The notes under the pieces were generated by a model. That model had not been told where the DNA came from. It searched no databases and worked only from the letters and a program-made list of their open reading frames with translations. Positions 35,942 through 47,777 of a stretch of 64,000 bases of DNA are shown piece by piece. Position numbers and translations under genes: made by a program. This DNA is from Hydractinia symbiolongicarpus (lineage: Eukaryota; Cnidaria; Hydrozoa; Anthoathecata; Hydractiniidae): contig NC_079881.1 of NCBI RefSeq assembly GCF_029227915.1, positions 7,564,001 through 7,628,000 of the forward strand, in the 5' to 3' direction. Numbering within the stretch: the stretch's first letter is position 1; every line of letters begins with the position of its first letter.

Positions 35942-37517
35942 CATAAATTTGGAAGATGCTTTATCCAAAATGCGATTCCGTGGTTTTAAATTTAAATTAT
36001 TATTAGAATTACGTCATTCAAATATGACGTATTGTTGTGTAATATCGAAATGCATTGGGTGCGCATTAGCAGGAATTCGCGGAAAAAGCCTGGAGGCACA
36101 CGACGCACGTGTTATTGAGATTTTGTATACCGTTGAAGTTTTCAACTAAAATAAAACCTTTCGAACTGTAATCATCGTTCAATAATGAAAATAAATAAAA
36201 CGAATAATGAAAATCTAGATGATAATTTGTCAAAGTTTTTTTTTATTATTCTTAAGCTTGGATATTATAAAGAAAAAATAAAAGCTAGAATTAAATCAAA
36301 ATCGATACTTTGTAGTTTGTAAAGAGAAACAGAAATATATATTCGAATCCATGGAAGATGTCGATGTAGCAGTTAGAAATCTCGAGATAAAATCATTATC
36401 ATTTCTCTCTGTTTATCAAAAAGATAAATCATTCGGAGTTGCTGGTGAGTTTTAAGTTATAATAAAAAAGATTGATCTTTTGACCAAGAGAAACAAAAAG
36501 CAGTAGCCTTCTTTAAAAAAGAAAATCTTTGTGTGTGTTACAAACTTAATTTTTTAGATATTAATTTAAAAATCACAAGATTCCCTTCGAAGATATCAAG
36601 AACAAGGAGTCACCAAATCCTTTGGTCCGGAACTCCTTTTGTGATTGTTGGAAAAAAACCTTTTTGGTACGAAGTTCTGTCCCGGCTGATAACTACAAGG
36701 TTTGTTTGGGTCGCGAAAACAACTATCCGTCATGTACTTGCTTGGATTGGCGTAAAACCTTGTTGCCCTGTAACCACATCCTATCCGTCATTAGTGGCAA
36801 TGTCGCAGATGTATCCTGGAAATCTTTATCGTCGCGATACACTTTATCTCCTTTTTTCATTTTGGATCATGAAGTTGTTAGCAACGATTTTATTGACATT
36901 AATTATGTCAAAACCGAGTCCGTTTTAATGGATTCTATTTCTAAAATATGTTTTCCAAATAGGTTCAAGGCCTCGTCTCGCAGAGAAATTTAAACCAAAC
37001 CAAGAGCTTGTCATTCATAGTGTATGATAATGATGCACTAGACCACCTTCATAAAACCTTGACTCAGGCTTTAAATGATCTATCATTTCATGCTCCCAAG
37101 GAAGACAATTTGGTCGTGGAAAGACCAAAAGTTATAGGATCAACATATTTAAGTAAAAAATTCCAACCTCTCCCAAAACCAAAACCAAAAAAATCGGCGT
37201 TTTCGGGAAGAGTCGGTTTGGCTGCTGAAAAAAAAGTTTTCATCCATAATCAACATTTTGTCTCTCAAAAAGAAGAAAATCATGCGACGTCTGTGGTTGA
37301 AGAGTTCCCTGAATACGATCCATCTGTCATTACCAATGGAGCAGGAGCAGTTTAATGACGCTGCTGCTCAACTACCAATATAATCTGGGTAAATCGGGGA
37401 TCTGGGTAATAAGTGCGTCTAAAGGAAGCCATGTTTAATGCCGGAGTATTTTAAATAAGAGTTAATTTTAAAATTTTAAACCACGGAATGGCATTTTGGA
37501 TAAAGCATCTTCCCATA
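35942..37517. mobile_element. DNA transposon relic with inverted arms
   Basis: About 57 bases at 35942-35998 ('aagatgctttatccaaaatg') recur inverted at about 37462-37517 ('cattttggataaagcatctt'), with 'attccgtggtttaaa' alike in both. Between them lies a broken SWIM zinc-finger gene. This is the layout of a Mutator-like or related element. The outer ends and target duplication were not resolved, so true limits may be 50-100 bp further out. Confidence 0.65.
36353..37355 (+). pseudogene. Broken SWIM zinc-finger protein (transposon-derived)
   Basis: A possible first exon at 36353-36446 (starts MEDVDVAVRNLEIK, then a GTGAGT donor) is followed by the open frame 36565-36993, which contains a SWIM-type zinc motif, CTCLDWRKTLLPCNHIL (C-x-C ... 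C-x-H). A stop at 36991 and a frame change separate this from the open frame 36963-37355 (starting VQGLVSQRN..., ending VITNGAGAV). SWIM domains are common in Mutator-family transposases and ZSWIM proteins. Only the C-terminal portion of such a protein is present, no DDE catalytic part is seen, and the inverted arms around it suggest a deleted transposon copy. A further intron near 36960 could in principle replace the frameshift. Confidence 0.6.
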
Positions 37518-37540
37518 AATTTGTTCTTTAAACTCTTTCG

Positions 37541-39842
37541 AATTACTTCTGATGTCCCTTTTAAGAAGAAATGTAACTTGTTATATTGTAAATACCCACT
37601 TTTTCTGTGGCAAATAATTTGAAATTAAGTCAGTACCACACAATTGGTACGAGAGGGAGGTGCACCGCGACTCGCCAAAAATACCCGTATTTATAGCTAG
37701 CGTATAGCGTCCTAATTACGTGATTATCTAAACAAACAGCTCTAGCAATGATCTGGCAACTTCCCTTATCACATAAATTCATGGTTTTCATTATAAGCCA
37801 TCCCTAAAAACAACTTTGCAAGAATGCTGAGGAGCATTTGCTCAGGACCGTGCGAAAAAGAAACCGTCAAAAACGTCCTATTTCCATGATTTGCGTCTTA
37901 ATTCGGTGATGTATTTTTTCCAATGTGAGATCCACTGGAATTATTTTTAAAAAAAGTTTTGTTTGGTGTAAATGGGGTATATATAACAAGCAGCAAAGGT
38001 AATACTTGCATTACTTGTTTTTTTCTTGCCCCTAGATATATGAAATCTTACAGAAATCTTACAATATTTTTCTGATAAGTTGTTATCTTAAGATAACTCG
38101 AGTTATTTCACAATCAGGGCATTAATGTAAATATTCACGTCTAAAATCACATTAATAGAGTTATTTTAAGATAGCACTTGTAACTGTTTTAATGTGACTT
38201 TGGAGTGCCATATGCCATAGCCAGCCATTATTGCCAGTAAAAAGAGAGTTGCCAAGGAAGGTGAAATCAGGGAATTAAGATGTTTACGGAATTTAGTCAG
38301 TATACGCTATATAAAATTAGGGCAAGCCCAACAACTTTTTAAATAGGATTTGTGATTTTTGTCTAATAACTCCCTAACTCCCCCAAATTATTCTTGAGCT
38401 TGCCTGATTTCGCCAAGTTATTCCTTTTACGCAAAACAGCGCTTTTAATTTTGTTGACTTGTCCACAAAAAAAGGATCATTAAATTGGATCAAATTAGGC
38501 CTTTTTAAACACTCTATGACAACAAACTTTCTCCATAAAGTGTGCTTCTGATACCATCGCAGTATATCTGTCATTTTTTCCATCAAAGGTATGTACATAA
38601 ATTTTTGGGATAAAAGGCTGATGTCATTCTGTTAATAAACACTTCTGTCAGTGGGAAAGGCAGTATTAGCCCACGCAATTCCTTGTTCTGATAGACAAAT
38701 AATAAAAAACAATGTTTAAGGAACTTAGACAAATTTTATTGTCTGGTTCCTTCATATCTTTTTCAGACTCATGTTTTCTTGTTTTTTCTCTTTTTCTTGC
38801 AAGGGTGATACGACTTTTTCAGGTTTTATTTTGCTAGATCCAAAGAATTTCTCCTTGTAAACCCAAATTTTCTACCTACGCAAGTAACAAAACTAGTATT
38901 GGGCTAATTTATATTGATTACCTAGCATATTTTGCTACTATTTCCCTAATCCAAAACCTAACCAGCGAAATTGTACTTCCACTGGAGATATTGTATCATT
39001 CCGGGTCCCATTGGTTGAGACTATTTCTTGGAAATTATAGTACAGCAGGCTTTTTTTGAGAGATTTATTTAACATTTAAGCACCATTATTTATTTTTACA
39101 TCGCAGACCTCGTATCATACTTCGCGAATTTCCAAGCCACATTGGATTTGGCAGGTTTTAGAACTTTATATTATTTTGCTACAAAACAAAACCTGAGAGG
39201 CCTAAAACAAGATACTGTTAAGAATAAGAAAAAACATTTGAAGGTAAACTCTGTATAAATCATTTAAAAGAGCCCCTACATGTTCCCACTTTTTGTAGGC
39301 TTCGCTACTGAGAAAGAGGGTTCAACTTGCTCCACTTGCATGGAGATTACATGTGGCTGTGCTATTTTCGAAAAGGTGTATTGGCTATAAGATTTTAAAG
39401 CTTAATTCCCGCAAAAAAACAAGTTGGATTCATATGAAAGAGCTTGAAAAATTGTCAATGAACTTTCTCATTTTCTAGAAAAAAATCTTGATTGGTTCAC
39501 AAAATTCTTGACTTCAATAATTATGCATAGACATTAGTCTCTGTATTGGGTGATGTTTCCCCATCAAGTGACTTCTATATGCATGGACACATTCTCCATA
39601 TTTTGTAAATGTGCCTTATTGTTTGCCTTACATGACTTATTGGCAGTGATGTTACATGTTCTACACACAACCTGTGCCTAATACTGATCATGACATGATT
39701 TTTTGTGGCCTGTGACATTGTTTTTAAACTAAGTTCTAAGAAATTAAAAAAGTAATCATTTTAATAGCAACAATTCATGTGAACTGTTTGTCACATTTCT
39801 GAGTATGTCCATAAACTTCATTATGGTGTGCTATTTAGCAGA
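37541..39842. other. Intergenic, no gene recognised
   Basis: AT-rich sequence between the transposon relic and the C7orf50-like gene. A spliced 5' leader exon of that gene may lie here, since 'tatttagcag' just before its ATG looks like an acceptor. One minus-strand ORF (38374-38598) has no recognisable similarity. Confidence 0.5.
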
Positions 39843-40781
39843 ATGAAGCGGGAGAGTGAGGTACTTTCCATCCCTGTTAAAAATAAAAAGTCTAAAGTGA
39901 CATTCGAGGAACAGAATAATGATGGTGGTAAAACAACAGAACACGACACAGAATATGATAAGAGTGTGGTGAATGAAATGTTAAAGTCTGCAATGGAGGG
40001 CAAGATCAAACAAGTCAAGCAAACTAACACAAAGAAAAGGGAAAAGAAGCTAGAAGAGAATTCTAGGCATAAAGAAGAATCAAACTCAACAAATCCAGCC
40101 TTAAAGTACTTGTCTACATGGTATTATGATAGAAAGGAATGGAAATTTAAAAAAGTTCGACAAACTTGGCTGTTACAAAACGCATATGACAAGGGCGAAG
40201 TAGGTATTGTTTAAATATTATTCATATCTCCTAATTCTGCAATTTTTGCCTTTTTTAGAAGTCATGAAATTATAATTTTCTGTTATTTTTAAATCAGGCT
40301 CACAACTCCGAAATTTATCCTATCTTGGGATAGTTTTGTTCCCTATTTGTTTTGAACTAAAAAGGCATGGACAGGTAGTTGTGATAATTTTTTTGCCACC
40401 TTTATTGAAAAACTACTATAAAAGCCTTCCTAGCAATCCTGGACTTGCCTTACTTTGTTATACCAAATTTTTATCATGTTCCAGTTTTTGACATTGAACA
40501 TAATACTTTGTATCTGCTTTTTTATGCTACATTGTTTAAAATTTCATAGCACTGCTGTAATGATAGAAACTAAGTTTTATTTGTCAACAAAATTTTGAAA
40601 ATCACAATAAAAATCATGGTAAAATAGATGAAAACCATGTCTCAATGTGTATCCCATTACTTCTTAGGTTTCTAAGGAAAATTTTAAGATGTTATTGAAA
40701 TACATAGAGGATATGAAGGGAAAATCAAGAAGCGTCACATTGGAAAATGCTCAAAAAATCATTGAAGATGACACAGGTTAG
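39843..40781 (+). CDS. C7orf50-like WKF-domain protein
   Basis: Two exons, 39843-40199 and 40668-40781, join in phase 0 through donor GTAGGT to give 156 residues. The N-terminal 75 residues are charged and Lys-rich, typical of nucleolar proteins. The conserved WKF block follows: ALKYLSTWYYDRKEWKFKK, VRQTWLLQNAYDKGE, then FKMLLKYIEDMKGKSRSVTL. In human C7orf50 the same WKF-KTRQTWLL core is followed by an EYLEGL-type helix and a further tail of about 20 residues; here the frame stops at 40779, so either the tail is shorter or the ACACAG/GTTAGC at 40776 is a donor to an unseen third exon. An upstream in-frame start at 39828 would add five residues but the acceptor-like 'tttagcag' lies between. 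Molecular function of the family is poorly known; human protein is nucleolar and RNA-associated. Confidence 0.85.
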
Positions 40782-42032
40782 CATTTTTTTACATTATGTT
40801 TTTTGTTACTATTTTCATTGAGCTGAATCTCTTCGGAACGAATCAAGAACAAGAAAATGCTGTGCATATTGACAATCGCGAAGAAGAAACGATGTTTTTG
40901 AGCAAAAAACAAACTTATTATATAATCATGATTAATCAATGGGACGTTAAAGTAAGAGATTAATTTGCATGTTTCCGCACCTTGTAAATATAGTGCGTAT
41001 AAAAGCAATTGTTTTAAACTACCTTAAAAACGTCGAATTGACGATGAGCTAAGAGGAGACCAAACCATCGCGGGACAATATTTAAACTTGATTGGCCATC
41101 TGCAAATAATTATTCTTTTGTTTTTATAATTTTTTCCGTTCCTGTCCGGAAGGAAATTCGAAATGATTTCAATTTTCAGTTTTGATTGGAACGGAAAATT
41201 TTATCAACCAATTCTAGAAATCACAATTTATCGAAAATAAGCCCGAAAATGTTAACATGCTAAAGGCGGGCACCTCGAATTAACGGACACGTTTCAGGCA
41301 ACAATGATGTACGCTAATTGGGAAAACTACTGTATACACGTGTAATTTCATCGCATAATATGCGTAATGTTATCGAATAATACGCGTTATTATCGAATTT
41401 AGAAACAGACAGAAGGAAGATAAAGCGTGCCACAAAAATTGTGAAATTATTGTCATGAAAAGTATACGCAAGGAGAGAATCAAGTCAAGATAATCGAATA
41501 AAGATGCAGTGTTTATAGTGGTGGAAGCAGTTCTCAACACGCCAACACGCCAGTGGACCGATAATCAGCAAAAGTATCGTATGTTACGATTGAAGTCGGC
41601 TTACGGTAATGCGATACTTACTATTTCCGTGTATCGGTTGACGTGTAAAACAGATGAACTTGTGTCCACGAGTTAACTACGCGTTGTGAAGTATTTGCGG
41701 TTTATTGAGAGAAAAAATTAATGTATATTTGTAAATTGTAGCGTTTCTTAATTTTTCTGCCCTGAAAAATCTTTTAGCACAAATTTTCAGGTTTTGGCCT
41801 GTATGACGTTTGTTCTTTTTAACTTGTCGTATGACACAGTGTAGTTTTACTTGTGTTAAAAATACCTTGTTTAAGGCCCGTACCTAGGGGTATGTCCGGA
41901 AAAGTGGAATATGCATTGGGGACGTAAATGCAGCTGGCTGTAACAAATGGCAGGGGGGGGAGGGGGTATATTCGCGTAACATAACAACCAACATATCAAC
42001 CATGCTTTAATTCAATTTGATAACTGTTTTAT
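40782..42032. other. Intergenic with one dispersed repeat
   Basis: 41086-41225 is an inverted relative of 51960-52095 in a TEX2 intron (shared phrases 'gattggttgat', 'aatcatttc', 'acaaaagaat' after reversal). The rest shows no gene. A run of nine G at 41953 is simple sequence. Confidence 0.5.
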
Positions 42033-42496
42033 TCAATAAATTTTCTCCTTGCTATTTGTTTCGATCAACTGAATCCGGATTATTGATAATCCGATTCCCC
42101 ATTTTTTATCAGTCGGACTCGCTTCGACTAATGTTTTAGTTTGTGTTTAAATAAGTTCTTTAAACATTTCGTCGTTTTGTTGGAATTTGTACCTTAACCC
42201 TTCTTTCATATATTTACATCCAACTCGTAACCATTCCTCCTTAGACTTTGCAACCTTCTTTCCCAAACTTTTTTGTTCATCAGGAGAGACAGTTTCCAAG
42301 ATTAACTTCATGTTTATAAAATCATAAAATGAAAATATTAGTCCACGCAGTTAAAAGCAATTTCATCGTTGTCCGTAAAATTTGACGGGTAAAAATTGCT
42401 GAACACAGGAGTCAGTCCATAAAATAGCACAAATTCTTCATTAATGTTTTCATTTTTACGGATAATAGTTCCTTCATCATTTTCGTTACCAGGCAT
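42033..42496 (-). pseudogene. Decayed NADAR (YbiA/DUF1768-like) domain gene
   Basis: Read on the minus strand from an ATG at 42496: MPGNENDEGT..., then EFVLFYGLTPVFSNFYPSNF and EIAFNCVD, matching the NADAR start (F.G...PFSNFYPS.F and C.EQY). TAA then stands where Gln of the conserved EQY is expected. After a frame change and a small gap, the frame continues ILETVSPDEQKSLGKKVAKS, EEWLRVGCKYMKEGLRYKF and QQNDEMFKELI, a second TAA, then TQTKTLVEASPTDKKWGIGL, the hallmark NADAR C-terminal block (LVEASP.D..WGIGL). The final block (W.G.N.LG..L) is absent. NADAR proteins act on ADP-ribose N-glycosidic bonds. Two stops, a frameshift and lost segments make this a pseudogene; no intron arrangement I tried restores a normal frame. 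Confidence 0.75.
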
Positions 42497-43329
42497 TTTG
42501 TCAACTTACAATTAGAGAGAAGTCCTACTTTTTGTGTGGGTGTGTAAAGATTATGTTATTATTATGCGTGTTATTAATTTCGAACTGGCAAATGAGTTCG
42601 AAATGGTTTGAATATGATACCCTCGCATTGCAAAAATAATCAAAAGAACATACGTTTCTTTGTGTTTCTTTGTGATCATAATTATGAATGTTAAAAGATA
42701 ATACCAGGACAAGTTTTATTAAAAGGCGTTCCATTTTATTTCACCTGCAGAAAGTGATATTTTCTTTAAAAATCCATAAACGGGAAGGGTTGCTAATAAA
42801 TAGAAATGGGTGGTGATTTTTTTCAAAAATTGCGAACGTCCCCCCCCCCTCCTACAATTATCTGCCGAAGAGATAAATCAGGCAACGAACAAGGTTGTTC
42901 TTGGGTATCTCGAGTCAAAGATCTTATATTTAATGTTTACTGTTAAGTACATCCAAATCCTACTTATTTTCACCCCATACATATATGAAAATTCTAAAAA
43001 ATATTGTTAGGAAGATATATAGATACTTGGTTGTGAAATAGAGTTATTTATTTGTTTATATTATAGTAGTTATCTTAGTAGATTTAAAGATTTAGATATC
43101 CATAATTTTTTTTCTCTTGCTTCAAATTATTTGTTTTTATCTCAAAGAGCTCTGGGGACGAGAATGTGAGACATAAAATAAAAATTGCTGTTAAAATTTC
43201 CATATAATATATTTGCAGTTCTAGGTAAGTCCAGGCGAACAAATCTAAATTTCGTAGGAATTAATTTTCACGAATTTCGCAAAAAGCGAGTTTTCAATAC
43301 TTTTCGCGAAATTGACAGTATTTACAACG

Positions 43330-43760
43330 CAAGGTGACCACTTCTTAAGTTTCTTAAATAACCTTAGAAAAAGAAAATCTCCTTAAAAGTACTTAAAAAT
43401 ACTTGAAAAAAATGGAATTTTAGCTATTCTTAATTTCTCCTTTATTTCTTATTTTTTCTGATCGTAACTTTTTGGAATGTGTTTTATGGATTGTTTATCA
43501 CCAGTGAAAAAAGACATATTTTGTGTTACCTGAAATCCTATATTTTCTATCTTTCAATTTATATGTATACTTGTATGATATGTATAATTTTTTTCTCCGA
43601 AAACATAGTATGTAGCATTAAAGATAGAGAACTATAATTGGTTTTCTCCTTAATTATCCTTAATTTTTTACTTCTTATTCTTGCTCGCAGCAAAATACCC
43701 TTAAAAAATGTCAATTTGTCTCCTTAATTCTCCTTAATATCCTTACTGTTGTTTCTCACT
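43330..43760. repeat. CCTTAAT-rich degenerate repeat
   Basis: Contains 'tctccttaattatccttaatttttt', 'gtctccttaattctccttaatatcctta' and similar units, as at 5985-6330. No coding content. Confidence 0.45.
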
Positions 43761-43897
43761 TTATTAGTGGTCACCCTGCAACAGACACGTGCTGATTCTG
43801 TTATAGTAAATAATTTTTTTACAATTTTAGAACGTTTATCGTCTAATAGAAAAATAGAAAACGTAAGAAATATTGGGCAAAACTGGCTCAAAGTTAT

Positions 43898-43973
43898 CCT
43901 CGTCATTAGGGTTTATTGCCTTTTAGATATGAGAGATCAAAAAGACAAAAAAAACTAGGGACGAGGGTGGGCC
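43898..43973. mobile_element. Foldback MITE (CCTCGTCCCC family), diverged
   Basis: Ends 'tcctcgtcattaggg' and 'ctagggacgagggtgg' pair imperfectly. Flanks '(t)caaagtta' and 'ctaaagtta' suggest a 9-bp target duplication with mismatches. A lone family end ('ctctggggacgagaatg') is at 43147-43164. Confidence 0.5.
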
Positions 43974-44173
43974 TAAAGTTAAACCGCCATAGTGGGCTAG
44001 ATTTGATTTAATATCAAAATTTTGCAGATGCTTACGATGCAATAACAAATTAAAATGCGCAAAAGATGATGGTTTCTCCTTTACGTGCAAGAGCTCGCAA
44101 TAACCTTGATGCACTCAGTGCTTTCTTAAAAAGGGCGACTCCAGAGTAGTACATAACAAGTAAATGCTAGATC

Positions 44174-44372
44174 TAGGTAGGTAGGTAGGTAGGTAGATGT
44201 GCAAATTTTACATGGCTAGCCTCACAAATATCGAGGGCCATGGCTTAGATGGAGAGTCCTAGAGTATTTAATGCTCTTTTTGAGCTACGCAGACCCAATT
44301 AGGGCCCGCGCTCTACTAGACAACTCCCGGCAACATCCAACGGCCCATACAAGGCCGAGGGCTCCAGAGTGC
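44174..44372. mobile_element. Truncated SINE copy beside a (GGTA)n microsatellite
   Basis: 44174-44196 is a (TAGG)n run. 44212-44372 repeats the body of the SINE at 44650-44969 ('atttaatgc', 'ttttgagctac.cagaccca', 'caactccc.gcaacat.caa.ggccca') but ends before the tRNA-like head. Confidence 0.65.
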
Positions 44373-44649
44373 AACTATGTCCAAGGGACCGTGTTTTTGT
44401 TATCCTAGGATATGCAACCGGTAACCGACCAGTACAAAACAAACAAGAACGAGCGACAAGATTTCACTTTCTTGCTTTGCTTTTGTTTTTCTTAGTTTTT
44501 GAGAAGGTACAATTTATCCTTTTCATACTCAACCTTTTTAATGCTTTGAATAAAAATATCCTAAAATCGATAAGGGGCAACGTTCATAGTATACTAAGAG
44601 AAATGTCATATTGGATGTTTGTGGGTGATTGGGATTTCTACCTACCTAT

Positions 44650-44969
44650 AGATGTGCATATTTATTTTGAGGGATGTCTATTATTGTCTATTATTTCCAG
44701 GAGGGACTATGGTTTATATGGAGAGTTTTTTTAGAGTATTTAATGCTTATTTTGAGCTACACAGACCCAATCCGTGCTATTTACCAGACAACTCCCTGCA
44801 ACATACAATGGCCCACACTGTGCCATCTCCCCAATTTCTCTCACATGGCTTGGGTTAACTCCGGGCTATGGTAACGTTCACTCACCCATATTGAATCTCC
44901 ACCAAGGGAATTGAACCCCCGGTCTCCTGCACAAAGGGCGACAGTTATAACCACTAAACTACGGCGCCA
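44650..44969 (-). mobile_element. tRNA-derived SINE, full-length
   Basis: On the minus strand it opens GGCGCCGTAGTTTAGTGG (A box TAGTTTAGTGG), followed by GGGGGTTCAATTCCC (B box), a good tRNA-like head of about 73 bp. The body then runs to 'tctattattg' repeats near 44680. A truncated sister lies at 44212-44372. Confidence 0.8.
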
Positions 44970-45173
44970 TAAACTTTGATGTTTTTTTAAGCCTGATAAT
45001 TTGACTTTTAAACACATTTTAGGAAAAATGAATTTGTGACTTCACTAAAACTTTAAACAAAATCTTATGCTTCCTTCTTTTGTGGTTGCAAATTTTATTC
45101 TCAATTTTTGTTGTTGTGTAAAGACTACTTTATTAGCAGCGGACATGCCCAGACTCAGATCTGTGAATAAGCA

Positions 45174-46341
45174 ATGAGATTGCTTGAGTTTGGAATGGCA
45201 ACAGACATAATGGTTTGCAACACATCATTCAGTAAGAGACAGGGTAGGCTGATAACATATGAGTCAGGTGGCTGTAAGACACAGATAGATTACTTCCTAG
45301 TTAGAAAGTCAGACAAGAAAGTGGTGAAGGATGTGAAAGTCATATTGGGGGAAGAGTGTGTTTCCCAGTATAGGTTGCTGGTTTGTGATATTATCTTGAA
45401 GAGTGTTAAAGAAGCCAAGGGAAAGTACAGGCCCCGTCGTAAAGTCTGGAAGCTAAAAGAAGAGATTGTAGCAAGACAATTTAGTGCAAAACTTTAGCAT
45501 TTAGCCCACAATCGTCAGTAATAGTGACAATGTTGAAAGTACTTGGACTACTTTGAAGAATTGTCTTCTAGAAGCTTCTGATGATACCCATGGGTGGACG
45601 AAAGGACCAGCCAGGCATAAACAGACCTGGTGGTGGAATAATGAGGTTGACCAGTGTATAATGGAAAAGAGGAAACTTTGGAAAGAGTGGAAGTCAGGTA
45701 GTAGTAAAAATATTTACTTGGAAGCTAAGCGTCGCGCTCGTACAGCAGTGTATAAGGCAAAATCAGAAGCAGAGAGAAACAGATTTGCAGATGTGTTAAG
45801 AAGGGAAGACCAGTGCAATGAGGTATTCAAGATAACAGAGCAAATAAAGAAGACTAATCATGATGTTGTGGGTGAAAAGTGTTTTAGGTGGAAGGTTGAC
45901 ATTCAGTTTGTATGCAAGCGTTGCAGGGGTGAGATTATAGAGAATGAATTATTTCCAGCTTCAATGATGTACAACAGTTGCTCGTTAGAGATAGTTAAGA
46001 ACTTCTTGCAGGATAGGTTCTGCTTGGAAAAGTTCAGAGAGTTACTTCCTTTGTTGACTAGCAGAGTCTTGTCAATTGAGTTAAAAGGTAGTTTGTCTGA
46101 GGCCTGTGTAAGCAGTGTTATGTTGTATGGTAGTGAGACATGGGCAGTGAAGCAGGAAGATCTTGACCATTTAGAAAGGAATGATATGAGAATGGTTAGG
46201 TGGATGTGTAACACCAGTCTGAGAGACAGAAAGAGTTCAGATGAGCTAAGAAGCAGGCTATGTATCCGTAGAATTAAAGATTCCAATTCGCTGGGACACT
46301 TGGGAAGAATGGAGGGGGTGATGGTGGGATCCTGTGTTTAG
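45174..46341 (+). pseudogene. Internally deleted non-LTR retrotransposon ORF
   Basis: The frame 45174-45497 (GMATDIMVCNTSF, TYESGGCKTQIDYFLVRKSD) is the C-terminal part of an endonuclease-exonuclease-phosphatase domain of the kind annotated as craniofacial development protein 2-like. After a stop at 45497 the frame 45553-46341 holds the linker between endonuclease and reverse transcriptase (KQTWWWNNEVDQCIMEKRK), then jumps straight to the reverse-transcriptase C terminus (SVMLYGSETWAVKQEDL, RMVRWMCNTSLRDR). The catalytic core, including the YADD-type motif, is deleted. RTE- or CR1/jockey-like; I cannot separate these by eye. The fragment at 1673-2146 is the same family. Confidence 0.85.
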
Positions 46342-46520
46342 TGGTATTCCCTGACTGATATAATATAATAATCCATTATTTTTATTATTGTACCACATAT
46401 ACTCCCTAACGATCAAACAAGCAATAAAAGGTATATAGGAGACTGGTGATAAGGTAGAGGTGTATTTGTACTTCAAGAATCTTAAAGCTATATGTTTTGC
46501 AATTACCATGTATTGACGTT

Positions 46521-46920
46521 TCTGTTGTGAGTAGGCTTCAGAAAGGAACCTAAATAAATGTTAAGTATGGATCCTTAAAGGGTATAAACAACAAGGTTAA
46601 GATATACATGTAGGGCATTATGTGCATGAATAATTGGCCTTTGAAACTGACATTTATTTTTTGGAATATGAGTCACATGTCTGAATGGCATTTTTTACAA
46701 TTTTGACTTTTTTCTTCATTTTTGTTGTGAGTAGGCTTCAGAAAGGAACCTAAATAAATGTTGATTATGGATCCTTAAAGGGTATAAACAACAAGGTTAA
46801 TATATACATGTAGGGCATTATGTGCATGAATAATTGGCCTTTGAAACTGACATATGTTTTATGGAATATGAGTCACATGTCTAAATAGCATTTTTTACAA
46901 TACTTTTTTCTTCATTTTTG
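46521..46920 (+). repeat. Two-copy tandem duplication, period 200 bp
   Basis: From 'gttgtgagtaggcttcagaa' at 46524 the next 200 bases repeat from 46724 with only a handful of changes, through 'gagtcacatgtct.aat.gc' and 'tttttacaat'. High identity implies a recent duplication. It lies directly 3' of the retrotransposon relic; no coding potential. Confidence 0.9.
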
Positions 46921-47720
46921 ATGAACTAAAAAGCCTATTTTTAATATTTATCTGTGAAATTCATGCTACATTGTTTATCAAAAGCATAGCTGTATAGCAA
47001 AGCATAAAGTTTATAACCACCAAAACTCTGAGCCAATAAACAATATTTACATCAAGCTTTAACTGGATCATTTAAAACAGTTTCATACCACTTGTGGGTA
47101 ATTTAAATTGTGAAGAAAACGGTATTAAACAGTATATATGCTGTTTTTGCTTTCTTTTCTCTTAAACATTTCTTTTTTAAAAAATGATTTTTTATGAAGC
47201 ATAAAAGGTTGCTTTGATTTAAACCATATCCCTGATAAAAACTTGATATTATAAAACAACATTTAAAAAAGCTATAAAATTAGGCATGAAAAGCATAAGC
47301 ATAAAATATCACATTTCACGAAGAAACTGTTACACCTTAAAATAATTAGAAACTTTTAAAAGTATCTCCCTTGCATTATTTACAAAATATGCACATTTTT
47401 CGCTTAGAATTTCATTGAAGTTTATGGATATATGTTCATTGCACAGACGTTGAGATAATAAAAGATGTATATATCACTGTTTATTACAATTGTCCGATAA
47501 GTAGTTACAAAGACTGCTTTATTACACTGATTTTTTGACTCCCAAAAAATCTACTTGACTAGCCATTTTAAATTTAAATCGTGGTTGCCTACTTTCCAGA
47601 TTTTCACAGGGACTTAATTTAATCCCTGCAAAAATTTATCCCAATAAAGTATTAAAACACTTAAACAAAGTTCAGCTCATCATTGTCCTACTTTTTACGG
47701 TCATCAAGGAACATGAAATT

Positions 47721-47777
47721 TAACGTAAAAGAAGATGTAATAGAGGCATTGCCTCTATTACATCTTCTTTTACGTTA
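47721..47777. repeat. 57-bp perfect hairpin
   Basis: 27-base arms (taacgtaaaagaagatgtaa... and its exact complement) with a 3-base loop 'att'. Not AT-only, so not chance low complexity. No flanking target duplication recognised. If transcribed it would form a short double-stranded stem of microRNA-precursor size, but nothing shows that it is. Confidence 0.95.

Noticed and set aside
44369-44874. Overlapping plus-strand ORFs of 66-121 codons
   Set aside because: They cross SINE copies in antisense; no protein similarity seen.
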